Shown in pieces: positions 15,557 through 23,597 of a stretch of 64,000 nucleotides of DNA (positions are counted from its first letter, which is position 1; every line of letters begins with the position of its first letter). The position numbers were made by a program, and so were the translations under genes. Under the pieces are notes generated by a model. It did no database searches. It saw only the letters and a list, made by a program, of their open reading frames with translations, and was not told the DNA's origin. The stretch is from Curtobacterium flaccumfaciens. GTDB lineage: Bacteria; Actinomycetota; Actinomycetes; Actinomycetales; Microbacteriaceae. The stretch is taken from NCBI RefSeq assembly GCF_004361695.1, contig NZ_SNVW01000001.1, positions 434,001-498,000 of the forward strand, read 5' to 3'.

Positions 15557-15970
15557 ATGAACGTGAACGGGCCCTCGCCCTACTTCCAGTTCGACGGCAC
15601 GGCCCGCCAGGCGCTCGAGCGCTGGCAGGGCGTCTTCGGGGGCGAGGTCCGTGTGGCGACCTTCGCCGAGTTCTCCCGCACCGACGGCCCCGCCGACGCG
15701 GTCGCGCACGGGCAGCTCACCGGCGAGCTGCAGCTCTTCGCGGCCGATGCGGCCACCGGCGAGACCCCGTTTCAGGCGTCGGGCCTGCTGTTCTCGCTGC
15801 TCGGCGCCGCCGAACCCGACGTCCTGCGGCGGTGGTTCGACGACCTCGCCTCGGACGGCACCGTCGTCGATCCCCTGCAGCAGCGGCCGTGGGGCGACTG
15901 GGACGGGATCGTCCGCGATGCCTTCGGGGTCACCTGGCTGATCGGCTTCGAGGCATCAGCCCAGCAGTGA
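15557..15970 (+). CDS. VOC superfamily protein, PhnB-like
   Basis: Small cytoplasmic vicinal-oxygen-chelate fold protein, 137 residues. The opening PSPYFQFDGTARQALERWQGVFGGE matches PhnB-like proteins (YLxFxGxAxEAxxFYxxvFGG). Activity is unknown; many such proteins have no shown enzyme function. ATG at 15557; a longer upstream in-frame start gives only an Arg/Pro-rich stretch. Confidence 0.8.
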   Translation: MNVNGPSPYFQFDGTARQALERWQGVFGGEVRVATFAEFSRTDGPADAVAHGQLTGELQLFAADAATGETPFQASGLLFSLLGAAEPDVLRRWFDDLASDGTVVDPLQQRPWGDWDGIVRDAFGVTWLIGFEASAQQ

Positions 15971-16039
15971 CCCGCGGGCGAAGCGCCGGCTGCGAGTACT
16001 GCGGCGCGCACGCGCCGAGCGACGCGCCGGCTGTGAATA

Positions 16040-16309
16040 CTACTGCGCGTCGGACGGCAGCAGCGGCGCCCAGTAGGCGTCCGGCCCGTCGGCGACGACG
16101 GCCTCGCGCTCGAACCGGAACCCGTACTGCTGCACGAAGTCGGCAGCAGCGGCCTGCTCGTCCTCGGCGTCGTCGTGCGCAGCGTCGAACAGGTACACGC
16201 CGTGCCCCATCGCGACCCCGGAGTCGCTGATCACCGAGAGGTCCCAACGACCTTCCTCGGCGCGTTCGATCCGGACGACGGCGGCCTGTGCGGCGGTGAA
16301 GTCAGCCAT
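16040..16309 (-). CDS. Small hypothetical protein (89 aa)
   Basis: Acidic 89-residue protein (MADFTAAQAAVVRIERAEEG) with alternating polar/hydrophobic strands, no signal peptide and no membrane segment. Not recognised. Codon third-position GC is as in neighbours, which supports coding. It stands alone between two VOC genes on the opposite strand. Confidence 0.6.
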   Translation of the reverse strand: MADFTAAQAAVVRIERAEEGRWDLSVISDSGVAMGHGVYLFDAAHDDAEDEQAAAADFVQQYGFRFEREAVVADGPDAYWAPLLPSDAQ

Positions 16310-16360
16310 GCCACGAGCCTACGGACGACACCACGGCGACGTTCAGCCTAGGGTGGCGCC

Positions 16361-16807
16361 ATGGCGGCGACGGAGCGGCAGGTACGGCAGGTCCAGGTGA
16401 CGTTCGACTGTGCGGACCCGGAGCGGGTGGCACGGTTCTGGTGCGAGGTGCTCGGGTACGTGGTGCCCGCGCCACCGCCCGGCTTCGACTCGTGGGACGC
16501 GTTCGACCAGGCCCTCCCGCCGGAGCACCGGGGTTCGGCGTTCGCGTGTCAGGACCCGAACGGCGTCGGCCCGCGCCTGTTCTTCCAGCGTGTCCCCGAG
16601 GGCAAGGTCGTGAAGAACCGCGTGCACCTCGACGTTCGGGTGGGCACCGGCCTCGTCGGCGCCGAACGGCTCGCAGCGCTCGACGCCGAGAGCGACCGGC
16701 TGATCGCCCTCGGCGCCACGCAGTTCCGCCGGATGACGGCCGACGAGGTGAACGAGTCGTGCATCGTCATGCAGGACGTCGAGGGCAACGAGTTCTGCCT
16801 CGACTGA
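16361..16807 (+). CDS. VOC family glyoxalase-like protein
   Basis: 148-residue VOC fold protein. QVQVTFDCADPERVARFWCEVLGY opens the fold and DVEGNEFCLD closes it, the signature of glyoxalase-like domain 6 proteins. Substrate unknown. ATG at 16361. Its stop is 6 bases from the stop of the convergent manganese catalase gene, with no terminator in between. Confidence 0.85.
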   Translation: MAATERQVRQVQVTFDCADPERVARFWCEVLGYVVPAPPPGFDSWDAFDQALPPEHRGSAFACQDPNGVGPRLFFQRVPEGKVVKNRVHLDVRVGTGLVGAERLAALDAESDRLIALGATQFRRMTADEVNESCIVMQDVEGNEFCLD

Positions 16808-16813
16808 GTCCGA

Positions 16814-17767
16814 TCAGGCGACCGGGCCGTACTGCGGCGTCTCCGCCTGGTCCAGCTCGAGCTCCGCGGTCTGCTGGATGAGCTCCAGCAGGTCGGCGTC
16901 GAGTCCCGGTGCGAACTCCTCGAGGCGCTCCTCCGCGATGAACGACGGCGTGCCGGTCGGTGCCTGCTCGGACGCGTCGAGGTCGGTGCCGTCGCCGGAC
17001 GGTGACGCGCCGCGGAAGATCTTGGCCGCCTCGGACGCACCGTCGAGGTCGAAGCTGTACTGCTTGCTCTGCAGGCCGAGGTCGACGAGCTCCTTGACCT
17101 CGGGGAACCGCTCGGCGTTCGTCTTCGGGATCGGCAGCAGCGACTTCCACTCCACACCGAGCGTCTCGAGCGCCTTGGCGTAGGCGTTCTCGTGCGCCTG
17201 GTCGCGGACGATCAGGTACGCCACCGTGGCACGCGCGGTCGGGTTGTCCGTCATCTCGTAGATGCGGCACTTCTGCAGGCGCCCCGTGGACTCGAGCATG
17301 AGGTTGTAGAGCAGGTCGAGCGGCAGGTTGCCGGAGTTGTAGACGTAGCTGCCGCTCCACGGGTTGCCCGCCGAGTCGACCGGCAGCGCGCCCTGCGCAC
17401 CGACGAGGTAGTGGTGGATGTTGCCGGTGTCGAGGGCGATCGACAGGGGCGTCGCACCCTTCGCGCCGGGCTGGTCGACCGGGTCGGTGACCTTGCCCGA
17501 GTACCCGGGGGCGCCGTCGAGCAGCCGCGAGATCGTGGTGCCGATGAGCTCGACGTGGCTGATCTCCTCGGTGCCGACACCCTGGATGAGGTCGCGGTAG
17601 GGCTTCGCAGCCGGGCCGCGGAAGTTCATCGCCTGGAACAGGTACTGCATCATCGTGCGCATCTCGCCGAACTGGCCGCCGAGCCCCTCCTGCAGCGCGT
17701 TGGCGGCCGCGGGGTCCGGGTCGCCGGGAGCGATGTCGTTGATCCAGGTCTGTGCGTGGAAGTACAT
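16814..17767 (-). CDS. Manganese catalase
   Basis: Non-haem dimanganese catalase dismutating hydrogen peroxide in the cytoplasm, 317 residues, a normal family length. Predicted metal ligands: Glu35 (GGQFGEMRTMMQYL), Glu68 and His71 (GTEEISHVE), a Glu in LMLESTGRLQ, and His in RDQAHENAY. The C-terminal 60 residues are an acidic extension found in many family members. ATG at 17767 follows AGGAGG. Stands alone; convergent with the VOC gene at 16361. Confidence 0.93.
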   Translation of the reverse strand: MYFHAQTWINDIAPGDPDPAAANALQEGLGGQFGEMRTMMQYLFQAMNFRGPAAKPYRDLIQGVGTEEISHVELIGTTISRLLDGAPGYSGKVTDPVDQPGAKGATPLSIALDTGNIHHYLVGAQGALPVDSAGNPWSGSYVYNSGNLPLDLLYNLMLESTGRLQKCRIYEMTDNPTARATVAYLIVRDQAHENAYAKALETLGVEWKSLLPIPKTNAERFPEVKELVDLGLQSKQYSFDLDGASEAAKIFRGASPSGDGTDLDASEQAPTGTPSFIAEERLEEFAPGLDADLLELIQQTAELELDQAETPQYGPVA

Positions 17768-17895
17768 GGAGCCTCCTGCTGTCCAGCGACGGGGTCGCCG
17801 CTGACCTCACCGTCCTCGCGAGCGACTGGCAGCCCGCACGGTTCAGCCACCAAGCGCACGAGCGGCCGTGTCGCCCCCGCGGGTACGGTCGGTGC

Positions 17896-18480
17896 ATGTC
17901 CGCTCCGGCCCGCCTGCCCTCGACGATCCGGACGCCCCGACTCGTCCTCGGCGGCTGGACCGACGAGGACGCCGGCTGGTACGCCGACCTCGTCGCCGAG
18001 CGGAGCGCCTCGGCAGCGCGGCGGGGTGAGCCGCCGACACCGCGCACGGCCGGCAGGCCGGGCCACGACGCCGCGACAGCCTCGGTCCGCTCGCTCGCCG
18101 CGACGGTGGGGACGCCGCTGCCCCTCCACCCGGTGCGACTGCCGGGAACGGGTGCGGAAACGGGATCGGGTACGGGCACGGCGCTCGGGTACTGCGGCCT
18201 GGTCGTCGGACGGTCCACCGCCGCCGAGCCGGAACTCGCCTACGAGTTCCTCGAGGCCGCACACGGCCACGGCTACGCCACCGAGGCCGCCCGAGCCGTG
18301 GTCGCCGCCGCCCGCTCCGCCGGGTACACCCGCCTCTGGGCGACCATCCGCGCGTGGAACGCGCCGTCGTTCGCCGTCGCCGGACGGCTCGGCTTCGTCC
18401 GCGACCCCGCCGCGACCGCGGCGCACCCGGAACCGGACGACGGCCGCGGCGAGCAGGTCTGGAACCGACTCGAGCTCTGA
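17896..18480 (+). CDS. GNAT family N-acetyltransferase (RimJ/RimL type)
   Basis: Acetyl-CoA-dependent acyltransferase of 194 residues. RTPRLVLGGW opens the RimJ-like fold; the acetyl-CoA loop is AHGHGYATEAARAVVAAARS; WNAPSFAVAGRLGF is the C-terminal signature. A disordered Gly/Thr/Arg insertion (about 48-90) separates the first strands. Acceptor unknown. ATG at 17896; the in-frame sequence upstream overlaps the catalase promoter region. Confidence 0.85.
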   Translation: MSAPARLPSTIRTPRLVLGGWTDEDAGWYADLVAERSASAARRGEPPTPRTAGRPGHDAATASVRSLAATVGTPLPLHPVRLPGTGAETGSGTGTALGYCGLVVGRSTAAEPELAYEFLEAAHGHGYATEAARAVVAAARSAGYTRLWATIRAWNAPSFAVAGRLGFVRDPAATAAHPEPDDGRGEQVWNRLEL

Positions 18481-18522
18481 CCCGGCCGGTCGGCGCGTTC
18501 CGGTCGGGTCGCGCCCACCTGC

Positions 18523-18566
18523 GGGCCTGGAGGCGCGGTGCGGCCTGGCACCGCGCCTCCAGGCCC
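18523..18566. terminator. Hairpin terminator, GGAGGCGCGGTG family (copy 3)
   Basis: 18-bp perfect stem (18523-18540 with 18549-18566), 8-base loop, between the GNAT gene and the DUF808 gene. It ends the GNAT transcript. Confidence 0.75.
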
Positions 18567-18619
18567 TAGTCTGTGAGCCGCTGGTCTGAACGGACGGACA
18601 GGCGACGAGTGGAGGACGG

Positions 18620-19498
18620 ATGTCAGTCGGGTTGCTCGCGGTCGTGGACGACATCCTCGCCGCCGCCCTCAAGGCCAGCGCGAAGACCGCGGGGGTCGTC
18701 ATCGACGACGCCGCCGTGACGCCGCAGTACGTGCAGGGGCTCGAGCCGGCGCGCGAGCTGCCGGTGGTCGGGCGGATCGCGCTCGGCAGCCTGTTCAACA
18801 AGTTCGTCATCATCATCCCGCTCGCGCTGCTGCTGACCGCGTTCGCGCCGTGGGTGCTGCCGTACCTCCTCGTCCTCGGTGGCGCCTACCTGTGCTTCGA
18901 GGGCGCCGAGAAGGTCCTGGAGTGGTTCGGCACGCACCACGAGGCCGAGTCGGCGGAGCCCACCACCGAGCCGAAGCTCGTGTTCGGCGCGATCCGCACC
19001 GACCTCATCCTCAGCACCGAGATCATGCTCATCGCGCTCGCGAGCCTCGACACGGACCTCGGGTTCTGGCCGACGGTCGGGGCCCTCGCGGTGATCGGGC
19101 TCGGCATGACCGCACTGGTCTACGGCGCGGTCGGGCTGCTCGTGAAGGTCGACGACATCGGCCTGCAGATGATGAAGCACCCGGTCCGTCGGACCCGGCG
19201 CACCGGCGCCCGGATCGTGCGGGCGATGCCGGCCGTCTTCCGGGTGATCAGCATCGTCGGCACCGTCGCGATGCTGTGGGTCGGTGGGCACCTCGTCATC
19301 GCGAACCTGGCCGAGACGTTCTGGCACGGACCGTACGACCTGCTCCACGCGATCGTGCACGCGATCGAGGCGGCCGGACCGGTCGTGACGTGGATCGTCG
19401 ACACCGCGGTCTCGGCGGTGTTCGGCGTCGTGCTCGGGATGCTCATCGTCGGGATCGTGCTCGGCATCGGGCGGCTGCGCGGTCGCACGCACCACTGA
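18620..19498 (+). CDS. DUF808 family membrane protein (YedI-like)
   Basis: Integral membrane protein of 292 residues. The N-terminal MSVGLLAVVDDILAAALKAS and the VDDIGLQMM segment are signatures of the DUF808/YedI family. About five hydrophobic segments are visible (for example VIIIPLALLLTAFAPWVLPYLLVLGG). The molecular role is unknown. ATG at 18620 with GGAGGACGG ahead. Ends at a strong bidirectional terminator. Confidence 0.9.
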   Translation: MSVGLLAVVDDILAAALKASAKTAGVVIDDAAVTPQYVQGLEPARELPVVGRIALGSLFNKFVIIIPLALLLTAFAPWVLPYLLVLGGAYLCFEGAEKVLEWFGTHHEAESAEPTTEPKLVFGAIRTDLILSTEIMLIALASLDTDLGFWPTVGALAVIGLGMTALVYGAVGLLVKVDDIGLQMMKHPVRRTRRTGARIVRAMPAVFRVISIVGTVAMLWVGGHLVIANLAETFWHGPYDLLHAIVHAIEAAGPVVTWIVDTAVSAVFGVVLGMLIVGIVLGIGRLRGRTHH

Positions 19499-19531
19499 CG
19501 CGGCAGCCGGACGCCCCTGACCTGCCGGACG

Positions 19532-19569
19532 CCGCGGCGCCCGGACCGGTGGTGGTCCGGGCGCCGCGG
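19532..19569. terminator. Bidirectional hairpin terminator
   Basis: 16-bp perfect stem (CCGCGGCGCCCGGACC with 19554-19569), loop GGTGGT, between convergent DUF808 (ends 19498) and GH16 (ends 19577) genes. Not of the GGAGGC family. Confidence 0.8.
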
Positions 19570-19576
19570 TGCGGGG

Positions 19577-20578
19577 TCACTTCCAGATGGAGATCCAGTC
19601 GATGTCCACGCTGCCCTTGCTCGACGCGGGCGTGGTGCCCTCGCCGATCGCCGTCTCGGCCTGCAGGGTCACGCGCATCGGCGTGGTCGGTACGGCCTTC
19701 GTCGTGGTGGCGACGAGCGTGCCGTCCCAGTAGAACCGGACCGCGGTCTTGTCCCACTCGGTCGTGGCGACGTGGTACCCGGTCGTGTCCGTCGGTGCGA
19801 ACTGCTCGGACTCGGGCTCGAAGTGCATCGCACCGTTCGAGTACGTGCCCGGCACCGCGGACGCCGGACGGGGCACCCCGCCGAGGTCGGCCTCGGGCCA
19901 GTCGATCTCACCCTGGTTCCAGTCGTCACTCGACGGCCACATCATGCCGACGAACTTGTAGCCCGGGGTCTTCGTCGTCTTGTAGCGGACCGAGACGCGA
20001 CCGGTGGTCTGCGCGGAGTACCCGTCCGGCAGGATCGTCGCGACGAGCGGCTGCCCGTTCTCGGAGTGCAGGTCGAAGTCCAGGTTGCCGTTCGCGACGC
20101 TGAGGACCTTGTCCGGGGCGTAGAGCCCCTGACCGCTCGTGTCGTTGTACCCGTCGTACGCGGCCATCTTCGGGTACTTCTGCAGCACGGAGCCCTTGGC
20201 AGCCGCGGTGTCGAAGTCCTCCGCGTAGCTCTGCACCCAGGTGCGGCCGTTCGAGGTCACGTTGCCGGTCGGCATCGTGGTCGTGCTGCCCGCCGGGTTC
20301 GACGGGGACGACGGGGTCGGTGCCGACGTGGTGGGTGCCGGGGCCGGGGTGATGGGGGCCGACGCGGTCGGCTCCGGGGTCGGCTCGGTGGGGGCCGAGG
20401 TGGGGGTGGGCGGGGTGGGGGTGGCCGGTTGCGTCGGGGACGAACCCGAGCCGCCGGCGTGGTGGTGATGGTGGTCGTGCGCCGAGCTGATGCCGAGCGC
20501 GCTCGCCGCGACGGTGCCGGCGGCCACCACGATCGAGGTGATCCGCCGCCAGTCCCTGGCGGCTGTTCGGTTCCACAT
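19577..20578 (-). CDS. Secreted glycoside hydrolase family 16 protein with His-rich, PT-rich linker
   Basis: Predicted extracellular endo-glycanase of 333 residues. An N-terminal signal/anchor helix is followed by a His-rich patch (HDHHHHH, 34-40) and a Pro/Thr/Ser linker to about 100. The catalytic jelly roll contains GEIDWPEADLG with Glu224, Asp226 and Glu229 matching the GH16 ExDxxE active site. The polysaccharide target is unknown; a surface glycan or plant beta-glucan is possible. A paralogue lacking the His-rich linker is at 22642. ATG at 20578 follows GGAGG; an unusually long upstream gap precedes it. Confidence 0.88.
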   Translation of the reverse strand: MWNRTAARDWRRITSIVVAAGTVAASALGISSAHDHHHHHAGGSGSSPTQPATPTPPTPTSAPTEPTPEPTASAPITPAPAPTTSAPTPSSPSNPAGSTTTMPTGNVTSNGRTWVQSYAEDFDTAAAKGSVLQKYPKMAAYDGYNDTSGQGLYAPDKVLSVANGNLDFDLHSENGQPLVATILPDGYSAQTTGRVSVRYKTTKTPGYKFVGMMWPSSDDWNQGEIDWPEADLGGVPRPASAVPGTYSNGAMHFEPESEQFAPTDTTGYHVATTEWDKTAVRFYWDGTLVATTTKAVPTTPMRVTLQAETAIGEGTTPASSKGSVDIDWISIWK

Positions 20579-21048
20579 GCGTTACTGCCTCCTGATCGAG
20601 CATGAACGGACGCGGAACCGTACCTTCTCGACATCGCCGACCCTGTCCAGGTTCTGCCCAGCCCGACCCCCTCCGCACTTGACAACGACTGTTGCTCAAC
20701 AGATCGACGACAGGTGTCTGTCTTCTGCCGTGCTCAACCGGGTCGGTCCGCGACCTATCCCCCGGCGATCCGCATGGACACGGGAATGAGTCGTCTACCC
20801 CTCGTTTGCGGGTAATCCCCGCGGATCGGCCACGATCGGGCAACGATCTGCCCGCGACTCGCCGGGCCGAGATGGCGGAGCGCTGTGCGCGGGGGACATG
20901 TTGTGGAGACAACCTGTGAGAACTCGCAGGTGCACTGCTCGCCTCGGAGCTGCCAGGGAGCCTACGCACGGTCCGAGGGGCGCCCCGCGCCCGGTACGCA
21001 CGTGCAGACGGGAGGCGCGGTGCGGGCTGGCACCGCGCCTCCAGTCCG
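20579..21048. other. 470-base gap upstream of the GH16 gene
   Basis: No gene is supported here. Minus-strand features that could belong to a leader: CTGTTG-CT-CAACAG (about 20689-20702), GTTGT-GGAG-ACAAC (20900-20913), and G-rich blocks between 20740 and 20830. The GC content is lower than in flanking genes. The terminator of the epimerase gene (21011-21042) occupies the right end. Confidence 0.5.
21011..21042 (-). terminator. Hairpin terminator, GGAGGCGCGGTG family (copy 4)
   Basis: 12-bp stem GGAGGCGCGGTG/CACCGCGCCTCC with 8-base loop, 7 bases past the end of the minus-strand epimerase gene. Confidence 0.75.
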
Positions 21049-21930
21049 TCACGGGGTGACGTTCTCGAGGTCGGCGAGCAGGCTCGGGTGCCGGGGCTGC
21101 CACCCCAGCGAGCGCTGCGTGTGCGCACCGGAGGCAGGCTGGTCCATCGCGAAGATGGGCGCAAACTCGCCGAACACCTCGTCCGCGACCCGCTCGACCG
21201 GCACGCCGAGTCGGCGGCCGATGACCGCCACCAGGTCACGGACCCGGTCACCCTCGTCCGCCACCGCGTGCCAGGCCGTGCCGGCGGGCGCGCCCTCGAG
21301 CGCCAGGCGGAACAGCACTGCGGCGTCCCGCGCGTGCACGGCCGGCCAGCGCTGCTCACCCGTGCCCGGGTACCCGGCGACCCCGGAGCCCCGCGCCGTC
21401 TCGGTGAGGATGCCGGCGAAGCCCCCGGCTCCGTCCGCGTGCACCGTGCGGGGCAGGCGGACGGCGGACACGCGCACGCCGCGGTCGGCGAGGGCGAGGG
21501 CGGCGAGGACGGACCGTGCGCGACCGGCGACCGGCCCCTCGAGCGGGAGCGGGTCCGTCTCGACCGATGCCCGCCCGGGGACCCACGGCGTCCCGGAGAC
21601 GACGACGAAGGGGCGGTCGGAGCCCACGAGCTCCTCGCCGAGGGCGGCCATGGCGGCGGACTCCTCGGCGATGCCCCGGGCGAGTGCCTCGGCCGAGCTG
21701 AAGTCGTTCGAGAAGGCGAGGCTGACCACGCCGTCGGCTGCTGCCGCCCCGGCCCGGAGGACGTCGAGGTCGGCGATCGAGCCGGGCACGGGAGTCGCCC
21801 CGGCGGCGGTGAGGGCTGCTGCGGAACGGTCCGACCGGGCCAATGCAGCGACGGTGTGGCCGGACGAGACGAGTTCGGTGACGACGGCAGTGCCGATCGT
21901 GCCGGTGCCACCGGTGACGAAGACGTGCAT
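21049..21930 (-). CDS. NAD-dependent epimerase/SDR (atypical, NmrA-like)
   Basis: Extended SDR of 293 residues. The Rossmann turn is VTGGTGTIGTAVV. Later segments (FVVVSGTPWVPG; RWPAVHARDAAVLFRLALEGAPAGTAWHAV) follow the pattern of SDRs annotated as NAD-dependent epimerases of unknown substrate. ATG at 21930. Divergent from the TetR at 22027 and probably repressed through the two 20-base palindromes between them. Ends at hairpin copy 4. Confidence 0.9.
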   Translation of the reverse strand: MHVFVTGGTGTIGTAVVTELVSSGHTVAALARSDRSAAALTAAGATPVPGSIADLDVLRAGAAAADGVVSLAFSNDFSSAEALARGIAEESAAMAALGEELVGSDRPFVVVSGTPWVPGRASVETDPLPLEGPVAGRARSVLAALALADRGVRVSAVRLPRTVHADGAGGFAGILTETARGSGVAGYPGTGEQRWPAVHARDAAVLFRLALEGAPAGTAWHAVADEGDRVRDLVAVIGRRLGVPVERVADEVFGEFAPIFAMDQPASGAHTQRSLGWQPRHPSLLADLENVTP

Positions 21931-21959
21931 GGGTGCTCCTCAGGAGTGCGATCACGAGT

Positions 21960-22012
21960 GATGGGACTGTTGTCTCATCACGGTACACCCCCGATGGGAC
22001 AATTGTCCCGTC
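21960..22012. promoter_or_regulatory. Two TetR operators, 20 bases each
   Basis: GATGGGACTGTTGTCTCATC (21960-21979) and GATGGGACAATTGTCCCGTC (21993-22012) share a GATGGGAC...GTC layout; the second contains the perfect palindrome GGGACAATTGTCCC. Centre spacing is 33 bases, three helical turns, which suits two dimers on one face. Confidence 0.75.
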
Positions 22013-22026
22013 GATAGGATGGCGGC

Positions 22027-22602
22027 ATGGCGCGATGGGAACCCGGAGCCCGGGAACGGCTCGTCCTGGCGGCCGTCGACCTGTTCTCCGAGCAGGGCTA
22101 CGACGTGACCACCGTGACGCAGATCGCGGAGCGCGCCGGCGTGACCAAGAGCACCTTCTTCCGGCACTTCCCCGACAAGCGCGAACTCCTCGTGGCGGGT
22201 CAGGAGACGCTGAGCCGACTCCTCGCCGAGGGGATCGCCGAGGCCCCGGCCGACAGCGGTCCGCTCGACGCCGTCGCCGCCGGGCTCGCCCGGGCGTCGG
22301 AGGAGATGGGTCCGGTGAACCGCGAACTCGGCCCACGACTCCGGGCAGCGGTCGCCGCGAGCGCCGAACTGCAGGAGCGCGACGCCCTGAAGAGCGTGGG
22401 GATGGCGGCCGCGATGGCCGAGGCGCTCCTCGCGCGCGGCGTCGCCGTCGCACCAGCACGGCTCGCGAGCGAGATGGGCGTGCTCGCGTTCAAGCAGGGC
22501 TTCGACCGGTGGTCCGGCTCTGGGCGGACCGACGACGACCCGCTCGCGGGACACGCCCTGGCCGCGCTCGACGAACTCCGCGCGGCGGCCGCGGCGCTCT
22601 GA
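22027..22602 (+). CDS. TetR family regulator
   Basis: Repressor of 191 residues with HTH VTQIAERAGVTKSTFFRHFPDKRELL. The starting WEPGARERLVLAAVDLFSEQGYD is canonical. The two GATGGGAC palindromes just upstream make autoregulation and repression of the divergent epimerase likely. ATG at 22027. Confidence 0.9.
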   Translation: MARWEPGARERLVLAAVDLFSEQGYDVTTVTQIAERAGVTKSTFFRHFPDKRELLVAGQETLSRLLAEGIAEAPADSGPLDAVAAGLARASEEMGPVNRELGPRLRAAVAASAELQERDALKSVGMAAAMAEALLARGVAVAPARLASEMGVLAFKQGFDRWSGSGRTDDDPLAGHALAALDELRAAAAAL

Positions 22603-22619
22603 CGCCCGTCCGGACGGCG

Positions 22620-22640
22620 CCGGCGCGGGATCAGCGCCGG
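22620..22640. terminator. Bidirectional hairpin between TetR and second GH16 gene
   Basis: CCGGCGC and GCGCCGG with a 7-base loop GGGATCA, between convergent genes ending at 22602 and 22642. Confidence 0.6.
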
Positions 22641-22641
22641 G

Positions 22642-23490
22642 TCAGTTCCAGACGGCGACCCAGTCGACGCTGACGTGCCCGACCGCGGAGGCCGGGATCT
22701 TCGCGCCGCTGGTCGTGGTCTCGGCCTGCAGCGTCACGCGGAACGGCGTCGTCGGGACCGCCTTCGTCGTGGAGGTCACGAGCTTGCCGTCCCAGTAGAA
22801 CCGGACGATGCCCTTGTCCCACTCGGTCGTCGCCACGTGGTAGCCCGTCGAGTCGGTGGCCGCGAAGGCCTCCTTGCCGGGCTCGAACCGCATACCGGTC
22901 CGCGGCGACCAGGTGCCGGGGACCGCCGACGCCGGGCGGGGCCGCGCGCCGAGGTCCGCCTCCGGCCAGTCGATCTCGCCCTCGTTCCAGTCGTCGCTCG
23001 ACGGCCACAGGATCGTGGAGAACTTGTAGCCCGCCGTCTTGGTCGTCTTGTACCGGATCGACACCCGGCCGGTCCGGTGCGGTGCGTACCCGTCCGGCAT
23101 GACCGCCGCGACGAGCGGCTGCCCCTTCTCGGTGTGGAGCGCGAAGTCGAGCACCCCGTTCTTGACGCTGAGGACCTTCGCCGGCGCGTACTTCCCGCGG
23201 CCGGTCGTGTCCGAGAACCCGTCGTAGGTGCCGAGTCCCGGGTACTTCTTCGTCACGGTGCCGAGCGCCGCCGCCGTGGTGAAGTCCTGCCGGTACGACT
23301 GCTTCCAGGTCCGGCCGTTCGTCGTCACGTTCCCGCGCGGCATGCCGGTCGTCTCGGCGATCTTCGCCACGGCGGTGGAGGACGCCGGCAGGGCGGCGGC
23401 CCGTGCGGACACCGGGGCACCGCCGACCAGGGCGGTCGTCGAGACGAGGGCGACGGTGAGGGTAGCGACGACGACGAACGGGGACCGCAT
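22642..23490 (-). CDS. Secreted glycoside hydrolase family 16 protein (paralogue)
   Basis: 282-residue exported GH16 protein. A signal peptide (MRSPFVVVATLTVALVSTTALVGG) leads directly into the jelly roll; the active site is GEIDWPEADLG with Glu172, Asp174 and Glu177. The catalytic half is clearly homologous to the 19577 product (shared KTTKT.GYKF, LWPSSDDWN, TGYHVATTEWDK) but lacks its His-rich and PT-rich linker. ATG at 23490 with AGGAGGCAG ahead. The pair brackets the epimerase/TetR module, suggesting duplication followed by insertion or rearrangement. Confidence 0.88.
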   Translation of the reverse strand: MRSPFVVVATLTVALVSTTALVGGAPVSARAAALPASSTAVAKIAETTGMPRGNVTTNGRTWKQSYRQDFTTAAALGTVTKKYPGLGTYDGFSDTTGRGKYAPAKVLSVKNGVLDFALHTEKGQPLVAAVMPDGYAPHRTGRVSIRYKTTKTAGYKFSTILWPSSDDWNEGEIDWPEADLGARPRPASAVPGTWSPRTGMRFEPGKEAFAATDSTGYHVATTEWDKGIVRFYWDGKLVTSTTKAVPTTPFRVTLQAETTTSGAKIPASAVGHVSVDWVAVWN

Positions 23491-23597
23491 GCGAACTGCC
23501 TCCTGCGTGGGGGATGCTCTGGACGTGGTGTGTGCGAGGCAGTATCGGGCGTCCGGTGCAGGCCGTTAGCAGTCAGGCCGTCGGGTTTCGGTGCGGG

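Noticed and set aside
20579-21048. Possible ydaO-type c-di-AMP or GEMM c-di-GMP riboswitch
   Set aside because: Some G-rich blocks look suggestive, but the conserved cores could not be aligned by eye; kept only as an unexplained leader.
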